64,000 nt of DNA from Pseudomonadota bacterium (GCA_023400405.1 JAEXFD010000016.1:30937-94936), one strand, 5' to 3'; shown: positions 1 through 9,322, counted from the stretch's first letter. The notes: generated by a model from the sequence alone, not told the origin. Program-made: numbers and translations.

Positions 1-2
1 TG

Positions 3-998
3 TTCCGGATCGTGGTCGAATCCTATCTCGACAGCGGCGCGCCGGTGGGATCGCGGACGATTTCCAAGATCTCGGGCCTCAGCCTCTCGCCGGCCTCGAT
101 CCGCAACGTGATGCAGGACCTCGAGGAGCTGGGCCTGCTCGCCGCGCCGCACACCAGCGCCGGGCGGATGCCGACCGAGATCGGGCTGCGGCTGTTCGTC
201 GACGGGATGATGCAGGCGAGCGCGCCTTCGGCCGAGGAGCGCGCCGCGATCGAGCGGCAGGCCGCCGAGCGCGGACCGGTTGAAGAGGCGCTGGCCAACA
301 CTACGGCGGCGCTTTCGGGGCTTTCGGCCTGTGCGGGACTGGTGCTGGTGCCCAAGGCCGAGCCGGTGCTGCGCCAGTTCGGCTTCGTACCGCTGAGCGA
401 GGACCGGGCGCTGGCGGTGCTGGTGGGCGAGGACGGATCGGTCGAGAACCGCGTGGTCGAGCTGGCCGGCGGCATCGATCCCGTGTCGCTCCAGCAGGCG
501 GCGAATTACCTGAACGCGATGTTCTCGGGCCTGACGCTCGGCGAGGCGCTGGCCCGGGTGGAGCGCGACCTCCAGGCGAGCCGCACCGCGCTCGACGCGG
601 CGGCAGCGGCGCTGGTCGAGCGCGGGCTGGCGGTGTGGAGCGAGGATGGCGGGCGGCGGCCGGTGCTGATCGTGCGCGGCCAGGCGCGGCTGATCGATGC
701 CGCCGCGGCCGAGGATCTCGACCGTGTCCGCCAGCTGCTCGACGAGCTGGAGGGCAAGGAAGAGATCGCGCGGCTGCTCGATTCGGCGCGCGACGGCGAG
801 GCGACGCGGATCTTCATCGGATCGGAGAACAAGCTGTTCGCACTCTCGGGATCGTCGGTGATCGCCAAGCCGGTGCGCGCGCTCGACGGGCGCGTCGTCG
901 GCGTGGTGGGGGTGATCGGCCCGACGCGGTTGAACTATGCGCGCGTCGTCCCCATGGTGGATTTCACGGCGGCCACGATGGCCCGATTGCTGACCTGA
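3..998 (+). CDS. hrcA: Heat-inducible transcription repressor HrcA, 5'-truncated by the window edge
   Basis: This protein represses heat-shock operons (groESL/dnaK type) by binding CIRCE elements. The reading frame is already open at base 3, and the GTG at base 12 lies inside the conserved N-terminal helix, so the true start is before the window. The visible 331 residues show the winged-helix signature PVGSRTISK near residue 17, then HTSAGRMPTE, and the conserved C-terminal stretch IGPTRLNYARVVPMVDF. The family is about 345 residues long, so only a few residues are missing. No CIRCE element can be seen because the promoter is outside the window. grpE follows 11 bp downstream, the usual alphaproteobacterial order. 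Confidence 0.95.
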   Translation, partial: FRIVVESYLDSGAPVGSRTISKISGLSLSPASIRNVMQDLEELGLLAAPHTSAGRMPTEIGLRLFVDGMMQASAPSAEERAAIERQAAERGPVEEALANTTAALSGLSACAGLVLVPKAEPVLRQFGFVPLSEDRALAVLVGEDGSVENRVVELAGGIDPVSLQQAANYLNAMFSGLTLGEALARVERDLQASRTALDAAAAALVERGLAVWSEDGGRRPVLIVRGQARLIDAAAAEDLDRVRQLLDELEGKEEIARLLDSARDGEATRIFIGSENKLFALSGSSVIAKPVRALDGRVVGVVGVIGPTRLNYARVVPMVDFTAATMARLLT

Positions 999-1009
999 AC
1001 AGGGAAAGA

Positions 1010-1573
1010 ATGACCGAAGAAAAGACGAACGTGTCGGAGACGGCGCAGGACGATGCGGCTGCGCTGCGCGAGGAAACCGCGGCGGCCGCGCCCGAAGTGG
1101 CGGAGCATGACCGCGTCGCCGAGCTGGAGGCGCAGCTTGCCGAAGCCAAGGCCGCGGCGCTCTATGCCCAGGCCGAGACCCAGAATGTCCGCCGCCGCGC
1201 CGAGAAGGAAGCGGCCGATGCGCGCACCTATGCCGCGACCGGCTTTGCCCGCGACGTGCTGTCGGTGGCCGACAATCTCGGCCGCGCGCTCGCCGCGATC
1301 CCGGACGAGCTGAAGCAGGACGAGAAGTTCAAGGGACTGGTGACCGGCCTTGAGGCGACCGGGCGCGAGCTCGATTCGGTGTTCGCGCGGCACGGCATCT
1401 CGAAGATCGTCGCGCTGGGCGAGGCGCTCGACCCCAATCGCCACCAGGCGATGATGGAAATGCCGAGCGACGCCGAGCCGGGGACGATCGTGCAGGAAAT
1501 CCAGACCGGCTACATGATCCGCGACCGCCTGCTGCGGCCGGCGCTGGTCGGGGTTGCGAAGAAGTCGGATTGA
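1010..1573 (+). CDS. grpE: GrpE nucleotide exchange factor
   Basis: GrpE is the DnaK co-chaperone that promotes ADP release in the cytoplasm. The 187-residue product starts at ATG 1010, after a Shine-Dalgarno-like AGGGAAAG at 1001-1008. A longer in-frame ORF upstream lies inside hrcA and is not credible. The N-terminus is acidic and low complexity, followed by a long coiled coil and the hallmark C-terminal beta region (LDPNRHQAMMEMPS, then GYMIRDRLLRPALVGVAK). It is probably cotranscribed with hrcA. dnaK and dnaJ are not adjacent. Confidence 0.95.
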   Translation: MTEEKTNVSETAQDDAAALREETAAAAPEVAEHDRVAELEAQLAEAKAAALYAQAETQNVRRRAEKEAADARTYAATGFARDVLSVADNLGRALAAIPDELKQDEKFKGLVTGLEATGRELDSVFARHGISKIVALGEALDPNRHQAMMEMPSDAEPGTIVQEIQTGYMIRDRLLRPALVGVAKKSD

Positions 1574-1588
1574 GGCGGTTGCCCAACG

Positions 1589-1625
1589 CCCTCTCCCGCT
1601 TTCGCGGGAGAGGGTGGGGTGAGGG
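1589..1625. repeat. Left copy of a 37-bp intergenic palindromic repeat
   Basis: The element contains a near-perfect hairpin, CCCTCTCCCGC-TTTC-GCGGGAGAGGG, followed by a G-rich tail. A reverse-complement copy with one mismatch over 37 bp lies at 2025-2061, so the two copies frame the DUF559 gene as inverted repeats. It could also act as a transcript end for grpE. Confidence 0.85.
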
Positions 1626-1628
1626 TAA

Positions 1629-1997
1629 TTATTCTTCGACAGGCCGCCAGGATCGCGCCTCGCACGCGGCCTTGATCGCGTGCAGCACCCCGTCGAGGTT
1701 TTCGAATACCTGATTGTTCCAGAAGCGGAGGATTTGATGGCCTTCCGACTCGATGAATTGCGTCCGGAGGCGATCGGTCGCTTCGCTATGCTGGCTGCCA
1801 TCGAGTTCGACCACGAGCGCCGTCTCCTTGCAGAGGAAATCGACGACATAGGGCCCGATCGACGCCTGGAAGCGGAACTTGAAGCCGCCGAGCTTGCGGT
1901 TGCGCAGATGATCCCATAGCCGCGCCTCCGCGTCGGTCCGTTGCTGGCGAAGGTGGGCCGCGTGGGGGCTGGTTCGACGGCGGATCGGGCCGGGCAT
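1629..1997 (-). CDS. DUF559 endonuclease-like protein
   Basis: This 122-residue protein belongs to the DUF559 family, which has a restriction-endonuclease-like (Vsr-like) fold. Visible features are the N-terminal arginine-rich segment, LWDHLRNRKLGGFKFRFQ, the acidic motif IGPYVVDFLC, then VVELDGSQH, where the D, E and H are expected to form the metal site. The role of the family is not established; nuclease activity is inferred from fold. The gene sits alone on the minus strand between grpE and a DUF1003 gene, exactly between two inverted copies of a 37-bp palindromic repeat, which suggests a passenger cassette. Confidence 0.85.
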   Translation of the reverse strand: MPGPIRRRTSPHAAHLRQQRTDAEARLWDHLRNRKLGGFKFRFQASIGPYVVDFLCKETALVVELDGSQHSEATDRLRTQFIESEGHQILRFWNNQVFENLDGVLHAIKAACEARSWRPVEE

Positions 1998-2024
1998 GGT
2001 GGGCTAAGGTTAACCGAAGAAGGG

Positions 2025-2061
2025 CCCTCACCCAACCCTCTCCCGCGAAAGCGGGAGAGGG
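2025..2061. repeat. Right copy of the 37-bp intergenic palindromic repeat
   Basis: This is the reverse complement of the element at 1589-1625 with a single mismatch. The pair defines a roughly 470-bp unit with inverted ends around DUF559. The 2062-2272 stretch beyond it contains no gene that I can support. Confidence 0.85.
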
Positions 2062-2272
2062 CGATTTTGGGTTGAAATCTCCGGCGAATGGGACCATTTG
2101 CCGCGCCGGGTGCGCAGCCGCGCTCCCGTTTCGCCCACAATCCCGAGAATGGGGTCATGTCCAGCAACGATCATAGTCGATCGACCGTGCCGTCCAGGGC
2201 CGCCGCGCTGAGCTGATCCTCGCTCACCTCGCGCACCGGCCTTGGGCGGCCGGTCGGCAGTGAGGTGTACCA

Positions 2273-2722
2273 ATGAACGCAGCCATCCGTTTCCTCTCGG
2301 ATCTCCGCCGCCTGGGCGCAGGTCGCGATCCCAACGTGCTGTTCGACGCGCGGCTGACCTTTGGCGAGAAGCTCGCCGACCGGGTCGCCGCGATCGGCGG
2401 CTCGTGGAGCTTCATCATCGGCTTCGGCCTGTTTCTCGTCGGCTGGGCGGTGCTCAACACCGTCGTGCTGGTCGCACACGCCTTCGATCCCTTTCCCTTC
2501 ATCTTCCTCAACCTGATGCTGTCGATGCTCGCCGCGCTGCAGGCCCCGATCATCATGATGAGCCAGAACCGCCAGGCGGCGAAGGACCGGTTCGAGGCGC
2601 GGCTCGATTACGAGACCAACCAGCGCGCCGAGGCCCAGATCGAGAGCCTGCACGAGAAGATCGACGCGCTGACCGAGCAGCTCGCGCTGTTCGCCAAGGC
2701 CGAGGCGCAAATCGAGCGTTAA
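2273..2722 (+). CDS. DUF1003 integral membrane protein
   Basis: This 149-residue protein is of the DUF1003 type. Two hydrophobic segments at about residues 43-65 (SWSFIIGFGLFLVGWAVLNT) and 72-95 carry the family pattern FDPFPFIFLNLMLS...QAPIIMMSQNRQ. A charged helical tail after residue 100 (AKDRFEARLDYETNQRAEAQIESLHEKIDAL) is probably a cytoplasmic coiled coil. The start at ATG 2273 follows GAGGTG. The family's function is unknown. The gene stands alone between the repeat pair and a ferredoxin reductase. The 256 bp downstream hold two GC-rich palindromes (around 2781-2794 and 2797-2818) but no gene. Confidence 0.85.
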   Translation: MNAAIRFLSDLRRLGAGRDPNVLFDARLTFGEKLADRVAAIGGSWSFIIGFGLFLVGWAVLNTVVLVAHAFDPFPFIFLNLMLSMLAALQAPIIMMSQNRQAAKDRFEARLDYETNQRAEAQIESLHEKIDALTEQLALFAKAEAQIER

Positions 2723-2978
2723 ACCGCTAATTGCGAATTGATCGCGATAAGGCTATGCGGCGCGGCGTCGTTCCCGAAGGGGCGGCGCCGCCCGCGCGGA
2801 TGCAGCAGCCGCATCCGGGAAAGCGCAGATATCAACGAGAAGGAGCCGATGTTGCTTGCGCCCGCCGCCAATCGCCCTAGTTGCGCAGCAACCCGGTACC
2901 ACTTCTTCGTCGCGTCACGCCGTACCGCGTCCCCGGCAGCGGCGCGTTGAACCAGAGAATACAGGTCGAATTCCAACG

Positions 2979-3794
2979 ATGAACATGCACGCCCGTCCCC
3001 CCATCGTCCTTCCCGAGCACGCCGCGTTCCAGATCGAGACCGTGCGCTGGGTGAAGCATTGGAACGAGCATCTGTTCAGCTTCGCGATCGAGCGGCCGGC
3101 GAGCTTCCGCTTCCGCGCCGGCGAATTCGTGATGATCGGCATGGAAGTCGACGGCAAGCCGCTGATGCGCGCCTATTCGATCGCCAGCCCGACCTGGTCG
3201 GACGAGCTCGAATTCCTCTCGATCAAGGTGCCCGACGGCCCGCTCACCTCGCGGCTCCAGGGCATCCATCCGGGCGACCAGCTCTATCTCGGCAAGAAGC
3301 CGACCGGCACGCTGGTCGCCGACGCGCTGCTGCCCGGCAAGCGGCTGTTCATGCTGGCGACCGGCACCGGCCTCGCGCCCTTCCTCAGCCTGGCGCGCGA
3401 TCCCGACATCTACGACCGGTTCGAGCAGGTGGTGATCGTCCATTCGACGCGGCGAGTGAGCGACCTCGCCTATCATGACGAGCTCACCGCGCAGCTTGCC
3501 AACGATCCGCTGGTCGCGGACCAGGCGCTGCTCCAGTTCCACTATATCCCGACGGTGACGCGCGAGCCGTTCCGCACGAGCGGGCGGATCGGCGAGCTGA
3601 TCGAGAACGGCACGCTGTTCCAGCCGCCGGTGAAGGGCGCGACGGCGCTCGATCCGGAGACGGATCGGGTGATGCTGTGCGGCTCCAATGCGATGATCAA
3701 GGATTTCGCGGCGCTGCTCGAGGCGAAGGGCTTTGTCGAGGGCTCGAACGCCAATCCGGGCAGCTTCGTGCTGGAGCGGGCGTTCGTCGGCTGA
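2979..3794 (+). CDS. fpr: Ferredoxin/flavodoxin-NADP(+) reductase
   Basis: This FAD enzyme passes electrons between NADPH and ferredoxin or flavodoxin in the cytoplasm. I start it at ATG 2979 (MNMHARPPIVLPEH), giving 271 residues, typical of the family. An in-frame extension back to 2856 has no family match. Visible features are the FAD-binding motif RAYSIASPTW around residue 66, the NADP loop LATGTGLAPFLSL around residue 126, and a C-terminus ending in FVLERAFVG, typical of the bacterial subclass with an aromatic/VG tail. It is monocistronic in front of glnD. Oxidative-stress control is common for fpr, but no operator is evident here. Confidence 0.9.
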   Translation: MNMHARPPIVLPEHAAFQIETVRWVKHWNEHLFSFAIERPASFRFRAGEFVMIGMEVDGKPLMRAYSIASPTWSDELEFLSIKVPDGPLTSRLQGIHPGDQLYLGKKPTGTLVADALLPGKRLFMLATGTGLAPFLSLARDPDIYDRFEQVVIVHSTRRVSDLAYHDELTAQLANDPLVADQALLQFHYIPTVTREPFRTSGRIGELIENGTLFQPPVKGATALDPETDRVMLCGSNAMIKDFAALLEAKGFVEGSNANPGSFVLERAFVG

Positions 3795-3856
3795 AGCCGC
3801 CCCCCGGCGCGGAATGAGGAGGTGACGCGCACGGCCCGACCGCTTATCTCCACGCC

Positions 3857-6607
3857 ATGCCCAATCGCTTCGACCACGTCCCTCATCGCCGCGCGCTGAT
3901 CGACCGGCGGGGCGTGGCTGAGCGGCTGGCGGGGATCGAGGCGAAGGACAATGCCGGACTGCGCGCGGCGGCGACCGCCGAGCTCAAGGCCGCGCTCGAT
4001 GCCGGCCAGGCCGAGATCGAGCGGCGGCTGATCGAACATCCCTCGCGCGGGCTCGAAGCCGCGGCGGCGGGGGCGTTCCTCACCGACCAGATCCTGCGGC
4101 TGCTCTGGGACTTCACGGTCGAGCGGCTGCATCCCAATCCCAATCCCAGCGCCGCCGAGCGGATGACGCTGATCGCAGTGGGCGGCTATGGCCGCGGCGA
4201 GATGGCGCCGCATTCGGACATCGACATTGGCTTCCTCACGCCGTGGAAGGTCACCGCCTGGAGCGAGCAGGTGATCGAATCGATGCTCTATTCGCTGTGG
4301 GACATGCGGCTGAAGGTGGGCCATTCGTCGCGCTCGCTCGACGAGATGGTGCGCGAGGCGCGGGCGGACGTGACGGTATGCACCGCGCTGCTCGAGGCGC
4401 GCTATGTCTGGGGCGATACCGCGCTGTATGACGAGGCGGCGCGGCGCTTCAAGACCGAGATCCAGGCCGACAGCGCGCGCGTCTTCATTGCCGAGAAGCT
4501 CGCCGAGCGCGAGGCGCGGCACAAGCGGATGGGCGACAGCCGCTATGTCGTCGAGCCGAACGTCAAGGAAGGCAAGGGCGGGCTGCGCGACCTGCACACG
4601 CTCTTCTGGATCGGCAAATATGCGTACAATGTCGGCGAGCCCGCGCAGCTGGTCGAGGCCGGGCTGCTCACTCGCCTCGAATTCCGCCAATTCCGGCGCG
4701 CCGAGAATTTCCTCTGGGCGGTGCGTTGCCACCTCCATCTGATTGCCCATCGCGCCGAGGATCGGCTGACCTTCGACGTCCAGCGCGAGATCGCCGAGCG
4801 GATGCGCTATGCCGATCGGCCGGGCATGTCGAAGGTCGAGCGCTTCATGCGCTTCTATTTCCTCCAGGCGAAGACGGTGGGCGACCTGACCGGCGTGTTC
4901 CTCGCCCATCTCGACGAGAAGTTCGCCGCGCGCGGCAGCCGCTTCGGCCTGCCGATGCTGTGGCGCCGGCCGCGCAAATTAAAGGGCTTCCGGCTCGATC
5001 GCGGGCGTCTGGCGCTGCCCCGCGACACCTATTTCGCCGAGGATCCGGTGCGGCTGATCGAGCTGTTCCAGCTCGCCGATCTGCACGGGCTGGAAATCCA
5101 CCCGCTGGCGATGCGCGCGGCGGCGCGCGATGCCAAGCTGGTCGACGAGGTGCGCGAGGACCCGCGCGCCAATGCGCTGTTCCTCGACGTGCTGACTTCC
5201 CCACGCGATCCCGAGACGGTGCTGCGCTGGATGAACGAGGCGGGGGTGTTCGGCCGCTTCGTGCCCGATTTCGGCCGCGTCGTCGCGCAGATGCAGTTCG
5301 ACATGTACCACCATTATACGGTGGACGAGCATTCGATCCGCGCGATCGGCCTGCTCAACCAGATCGAGAAGGGCACGCTCAAGGAAGACCATCCGCTCGC
5401 CACCGGCATCTTCCGCCAGATCGCCCAGCGGCGCGCGCTGTTCGTCGCGGTGCTGCTCCACGACATCGCCAAGGGGCGCGGCGGCGATCATTCGATCCTG
5501 GGCGCCGAAGTCGCCGAGCGGCTGTGCCCGCGGCTGGGTCTCAGCCCGGCGGAGACCGAGACGGTGGCCTGGCTGGTGCGCTGGCACCTGCTGATGTCGG
5601 CCACCGCGTTCAAGCGCGACCTGTCCGACTTCAAGACGATCCTCGACTTTGCCGGCCATGTGCAGAGCCCCGAGCGGCTGCGGATGCTGCTGGTGCTGAC
5701 CATCGTCGACATCCGCGCGGTGGGGCCGGGGGTGTGGAACGGCTGGAAGCGCCAGCTGCTCGCCAATCTCTATGACGCTGCCGAGGAAGTGCTGCGGCTG
5801 GGCCACAAGCAGAAGGGCCGCGGCGAGCGGATCGAGGCGAAGCAGGAGGATTTGGCGGCGGCGCTCGGCTGGGATGCGGCGACGATGGCCGTCTTCAAGC
5901 GGCGGATGACCGAAAGCTATTGGATCGCCGAGCCGCTCGACGTGCTCGAGCGCAATGCCCGGCAGATCGCCGCGGCGGGCGACGCGCAGCTCTCGGTCGA
6001 GGCGCAGGTCTATCCCGAGCGCGGCGCGACGCTGGTCACCGTTTATGCCGCCGACCATCCCGGGCTGTTCTATCGGATCGCCGGGGCGATCCACTTGGCC
6101 GGCGGCAACATCATCGATGCGCGCATCCACACCACCCGCGACGGCATGGCGATCGACAATTTCCTGGTCCAGGACCCGCTCGGCCGCCCGTTCGACGAGG
6201 AATCGCGGCTCAACCGGATCAAGACGACGATCGCCGATGCGCTGGCCAATCGCGCCAAGCTGCAGGACCGGCTCAAGGCCAAGCCGCTGCCGCGCCCGCG
6301 CGCCGAGGCCTTTGCGATCGAGCCCAATGTGCTGATCGACAACAATGCCTCGAACCGGTTCACCGTGATCGAAGTGAATGCGCGCGACCGGCCGGCGCTG
6401 CTCTTCCACCTCGCCCAGGCGCTGTTCCAGTCGAAGGTGACGATCCATTCGGCGCATGTCGCGACTTATGGCGAGCGCGCGGTCGATACCTTCTACCTCA
6501 CCGACCTGATCGGCGATAAGATCGAGGCGGGCGCGCGATTGAAATCGATCGAGCGACGCCTGCTCGAAGCCGCGGCCGGGGAGGTCAGTACCGCCCAGGC
6601 CGCATGA
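3857..6607 (+). CDS. glnD: Bifunctional [protein-PII] uridylyltransferase/uridylyl-removing enzyme
   Basis: GlnD senses glutamine and uridylylates or deuridylylates PII proteins, which sets nitrogen control. The 916-residue length fits the family. The nucleotidyltransferase motif GGYGRGEMAPHSDIDI lies at about residues 109-124, followed by the GlnD helical linker (VEPNVKEGKGGLRDLHTL near 235). An HD domain (VLLHDIAKGRGGDHS near 533) carries the uridylyl-removing site. Two C-terminal ACT domains begin near 723 (TLVTVYAADHPGLFYRIAG) and 834 (FTVIEVNARDRPALLFHLA). All key residues are present. The gene is separate from any glnB or glnA in view. Confidence 0.97.
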   Translation: MPNRFDHVPHRRALIDRRGVAERLAGIEAKDNAGLRAAATAELKAALDAGQAEIERRLIEHPSRGLEAAAAGAFLTDQILRLLWDFTVERLHPNPNPSAAERMTLIAVGGYGRGEMAPHSDIDIGFLTPWKVTAWSEQVIESMLYSLWDMRLKVGHSSRSLDEMVREARADVTVCTALLEARYVWGDTALYDEAARRFKTEIQADSARVFIAEKLAEREARHKRMGDSRYVVEPNVKEGKGGLRDLHTLFWIGKYAYNVGEPAQLVEAGLLTRLEFRQFRRAENFLWAVRCHLHLIAHRAEDRLTFDVQREIAERMRYADRPGMSKVERFMRFYFLQAKTVGDLTGVFLAHLDEKFAARGSRFGLPMLWRRPRKLKGFRLDRGRLALPRDTYFAEDPVRLIELFQLADLHGLEIHPLAMRAAARDAKLVDEVREDPRANALFLDVLTSPRDPETVLRWMNEAGVFGRFVPDFGRVVAQMQFDMYHHYTVDEHSIRAIGLLNQIEKGTLKEDHPLATGIFRQIAQRRALFVAVLLHDIAKGRGGDHSILGAEVAERLCPRLGLSPAETETVAWLVRWHLLMSATAFKRDLSDFKTILDFAGHVQSPERLRMLLVLTIVDIRAVGPGVWNGWKRQLLANLYDAAEEVLRLGHKQKGRGERIEAKQEDLAAALGWDAATMAVFKRRMTESYWIAEPLDVLERNARQIAAAGDAQLSVEAQVYPERGATLVTVYAADHPGLFYRIAGAIHLAGGNIIDARIHTTRDGMAIDNFLVQDPLGRPFDEESRLNRIKTTIADALANRAKLQDRLKAKPLPRPRAEAFAIEPNVLIDNNASNRFTVIEVNARDRPALLFHLAQALFQSKVTIHSAHVATYGERAVDTFYLTDLIGDKIEAGARLKSIERRLLEAAAGEVSTAQAA

Positions 6608-6623
6608 CCAAAGGGGGATCAAG

Positions 6624-7007
6624 ATGCCGGTGATCGGAATGGGCGGCTTCTTCTTCCGGGCCCAGGACCCGGAGGCGCTGAAGGCCTGGTATGGCGAAGT
6701 TCTGGGTGTCGGCGGCGGCTATGGCGAGGACGAAGCGGGGGAGACCAGCCCCTGGTTCTGGCATCCCGAGCCCGGCGGCATCATGTTCCAGCCGTTCGAC
6801 GCAGGCACCGATTATTTCGCGGCCGACAAACGCTACATGCTCAACTTCCGCGTCCGCGATCTCGACAGCCTGCTCGAGCAGCTGAACGCCCAGGGCATCG
6901 AGATCATCACCAAGGACGAGTGGGACACGCCCGAAACCGGCCGCTTTGCGCGCATCCACGATCCGGAGGGCAATCCGATCGAATTGTGGGAGCCGCCCGC
7001 GGCCTAG
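6624..7007 (+). CDS. VOC-family (glyoxalase/bleomycin-resistance-like) protein
   Basis: This small (127 residues) vicinal-oxygen-chelate fold protein has paired beta-alpha-beta-beta-beta modules. The family pattern is clear in the C-terminal FARIHDPEGNPIELWEPP and in the N-terminal FFFRAQDPEALKAWYGEVLG. Substrate cannot be predicted; a metal-dependent lyase or dioxygenase-like role, or a binding protein, is possible. A strong ribosome site (AAAGGGGGA) lies just ahead of ATG 6624. It is 16 bp downstream of glnD and overlaps the convergent glycosyltransferase by 4 bp. Confidence 0.85.
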   Translation: MPVIGMGGFFFRAQDPEALKAWYGEVLGVGGGYGEDEAGETSPWFWHPEPGGIMFQPFDAGTDYFAADKRYMLNFRVRDLDSLLEQLNAQGIEIITKDEWDTPETGRFARIHDPEGNPIELWEPPAA

Positions 7008-8032
7008 GGACGGGCCGGATCGGCGCGCGCCACCGGCCGGCTTGCCGCCCGGCCGGACAGGATCTCGGCATAGATCGCATGATAGCGGCGCATCGCCGGT
7101 TCGAGATCGAAGGCCGCTGCATGCGCGCGGGCGGCCGCGCCAAGGCGCTGCCGCCTGTCGAAATCGACAAGCGATCGCAGTGCGGCGGCGATGGCCGGAG
7201 GATTGCGGGGCGGGACCAGGACGACGCCGTCGCCCGCCCGGGCGAGATCTGGAATGCCGCCGACGCGCGTCGCGACGCAGGCCCGGCCGGCCGCCAGTGC
7301 CTCGATCAGGGCGAGCGGGGTTCCCTCATGATCCGAGCATAGCAGCAACGCGTCGCAGCGCGCGAGGAGTGCCGGCACGTCCTGGATCGGCCCGAGCAGC
7401 TCGATGTTCGGGCGATGCCGGGCCCGGGCACGCAACTCGGCTTCCAGCGGCCCATCGCCGGCGACCAGCAGCTTCGCGCGGACGCCCTGCGCTTCGAGCA
7501 TGGACAGCGCCGCAAAGGCGTCGCGATGCCGCTTCACCGGGTGGAGGCGCGCGCTCATCGCGATGCGCAGCGCGCCGGCCGGCACGGAATCCGTCACGGC
7601 GATGCGCGACAGATCGATGCCGTTGCGCACCGTTTCGATCGGCAGCCGCGTCCATCGCGAGAAGCGGCGGGCGAGATCGTTCGACACCGCGGTAACCCGG
7701 CCCATTTGGCGGAGCGCGCGGATCGCCGGCACGGCCCAACGCCAGCCGCTGCCCAGTGCGACATGGAGGGTGGCGAGGCTCGGCAGGCCCAGGCGGGCAG
7801 CGGGGATCGCGCTCAGATGGCCATGGGCATGCACGAGATCGGCGCGAAGGCCGGCCCCGAGCGGCACCACCGGAACTTCGCCAGGATCGAGCGTGGCACG
7901 CCCCGCCCCAGGGGATCCATGGGTGACGAGAATGGCGTCGATCCCGATCGCGCGTTGCGCGGCCGCGAGATCGAGTGCCGCCCGTTCGCGCCCCCCGATC
8001 TCGAGGGTCGGGAGCAAATGGGCGACCCGCAT
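7004..8032 (-). CDS. Glycosyltransferase family 4 protein
   Basis: This 342-residue GT-B enzyme transfers a sugar from a nucleotide donor, probably at the inner membrane face. The N-terminus begins with MRVAHLLPTLEIGGRERA, the acceptor-domain loop of GT4 enzymes (usually GGxER). DLVHAHGH and SARLHPVKRHRDAF follow. The C-terminal donor site has the E-x7-E motif in DHEGTPLALIEALAAG near residue 240. It lies 3 bp downstream of a radical SAM gene on the same strand, so the two are probably one operon making or decorating a glycan or a glycolipid. No wzx/wzy-type genes are nearby, so the product is unknown. Confidence 0.88.
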   Translation of the reverse strand: MRVAHLLPTLEIGGRERAALDLAAAQRAIGIDAILVTHGSPGAGRATLDPGEVPVVPLGAGLRADLVHAHGHLSAIPAARLGLPSLATLHVALGSGWRWAVPAIRALRQMGRVTAVSNDLARRFSRWTRLPIETVRNGIDLSRIAVTDSVPAGALRIAMSARLHPVKRHRDAFAALSMLEAQGVRAKLLVAGDGPLEAELRARARHRPNIELLGPIQDVPALLARCDALLLCSDHEGTPLALIEALAAGRACVATRVGGIPDLARAGDGVVLVPPRNPPAIAAALRSLVDFDRRQRLGAAARAHAAAFDLEPAMRRYHAIYAEILSGRAASRPVARADPARP

Positions 8033-8035
8033 CGC

Positions 8036-9160
8036 TCAGCCCAGGATGGCGCGCGCCGCGGCAGCGTAGCGACCGAAGCTGGCCGGGTCCTTTTCGACCC
8101 GCGCGCCGCGCTCGCAATGGCAATTGGGGCATTCGAGCCTGAAGGCCGAGCGCGCCGCTTCGTGATGCGCCGGCGTATAGAGCATCTGGGAGAGGCGCTT
8201 GTCGTGCAGATTGCCGAGATCGAAGGTGACGTAGCACAGCTTCACCGAGCCATCGGCCCCGATCCACAGCAGCTTGCCCGCATCGCACGGCACCCGCATC
8301 TGCTCCTGCGACAGCGCCCAATCGGCGATCGAGGCGAGGCTTGCCGGGCTTTCGGTGAGGATTTGCGGCTCGGCCGCCTTCACGCGGACGAGGTGATCGA
8401 CCAGGCGCTCGACCCGCGCGCGATCCTCGGGCCGGAACTGGAGATCGAGCTCGGGACCGTCCTGGAAATAGGGTAGCGAATAATGGACGATGTCGATCTG
8501 GATGCGGGCATCGAACTTGCGGGCGAAATCGCGCACGGCCTCGAACAGCTCGATGCTGGCGGAGCGGCGGGAGAGGAGGAAATTGAACTGGAGTTCGAGC
8601 TTGTCGGGCCCATAGGCCGCGCGAACCGCCTCGATGCTCTCGATCAGCCGCGCATAGCGGCCCGGCCGTTGGACGTAGCGGTCATACTCGTCGGCCTGGC
8701 CGTAATAGCCGATCGTCACCTTGCGCAGTCCCGCTGCATGCAGCTCGGCGATCCGCCGATCGAGGATCAGCGCATTGGTGGTGAGATAGGCATCGACGCC
8801 GAGTTCGGTCGCGCGGGCGACCATCTTGGGGAGCTGGGGGTGGAGCAGGGGCTCGCCGCCATAGAGGCGGACCGAGGGAATGCCGGCCGCGGCGGCATCT
8901 TCGAGCACGCCTTCGACCAGGGCATAATCGAGCTGCGATCCGGGCATGAAGTCACGCCCATATCGGCAACCGGTGCAGCGAAGATTGCAATGCGCGGTGA
9001 TTGCGATCGTGATCTTTTCGGTGCGTGCGCGGATGAGGCTGGGCCAGGTCTGCGCCAGCTGCGTCCGCATCCGCTCGGCGGAACGATAGGCCCCCTTGAG
9101 CGCCGGCGCCGCCATCGGCACCGCCTCCGCCACGCGCCTGCCGATCTTCTCAATGGTCAT
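8036..9160 (-). CDS. Radical SAM protein with SPASM/twitch-like C-terminus
   Basis: This 374-residue enzyme cleaves S-adenosylmethionine through a [4Fe-4S] cluster held by C58, C62 and C65 in AHCNLRCTGC. The SAM-binding GGEP motif follows in SVRLYGGEPLLHP. Cysteines near the C-terminus (VPCDAGKLLWIGADGSVKLC, then ECPNCHC) suggest an auxiliary cluster of the SPASM or twitch type. Substrate is unknown. It is first in a two-gene operon with the GT4 glycosyltransferase. It is the last backbone gene before the island boundary at 9323. Confidence 0.88.
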   Translation of the reverse strand: MTIEKIGRRVAEAVPMAAPALKGAYRSAERMRTQLAQTWPSLIRARTEKITIAITAHCNLRCTGCRYGRDFMPGSQLDYALVEGVLEDAAAAGIPSVRLYGGEPLLHPQLPKMVARATELGVDAYLTTNALILDRRIAELHAAGLRKVTIGYYGQADEYDRYVQRPGRYARLIESIEAVRAAYGPDKLELQFNFLLSRRSASIELFEAVRDFARKFDARIQIDIVHYSLPYFQDGPELDLQFRPEDRARVERLVDHLVRVKAAEPQILTESPASLASIADWALSQEQMRVPCDAGKLLWIGADGSVKLCYVTFDLGNLHDKRLSQMLYTPAHHEAARSAFRLECPNCHCERGARVEKDPASFGRYAAAARAILG

Positions 9161-9322
9161 GCCGCCCCCCGCTCGCCTCGCGCGATCATGCGCCGGGGGA
9201 ACGAAGAAGTCGTAAATGCCGGAAATCGGACGGGTTTCGCGCTGCGGCTGGGCTCGGCCTACGACGGCCCGGTTCCTGCGATACCGAAACGTTCAAGCTT
9301 GCGCTGGGTGGGAGGGGGTGGG

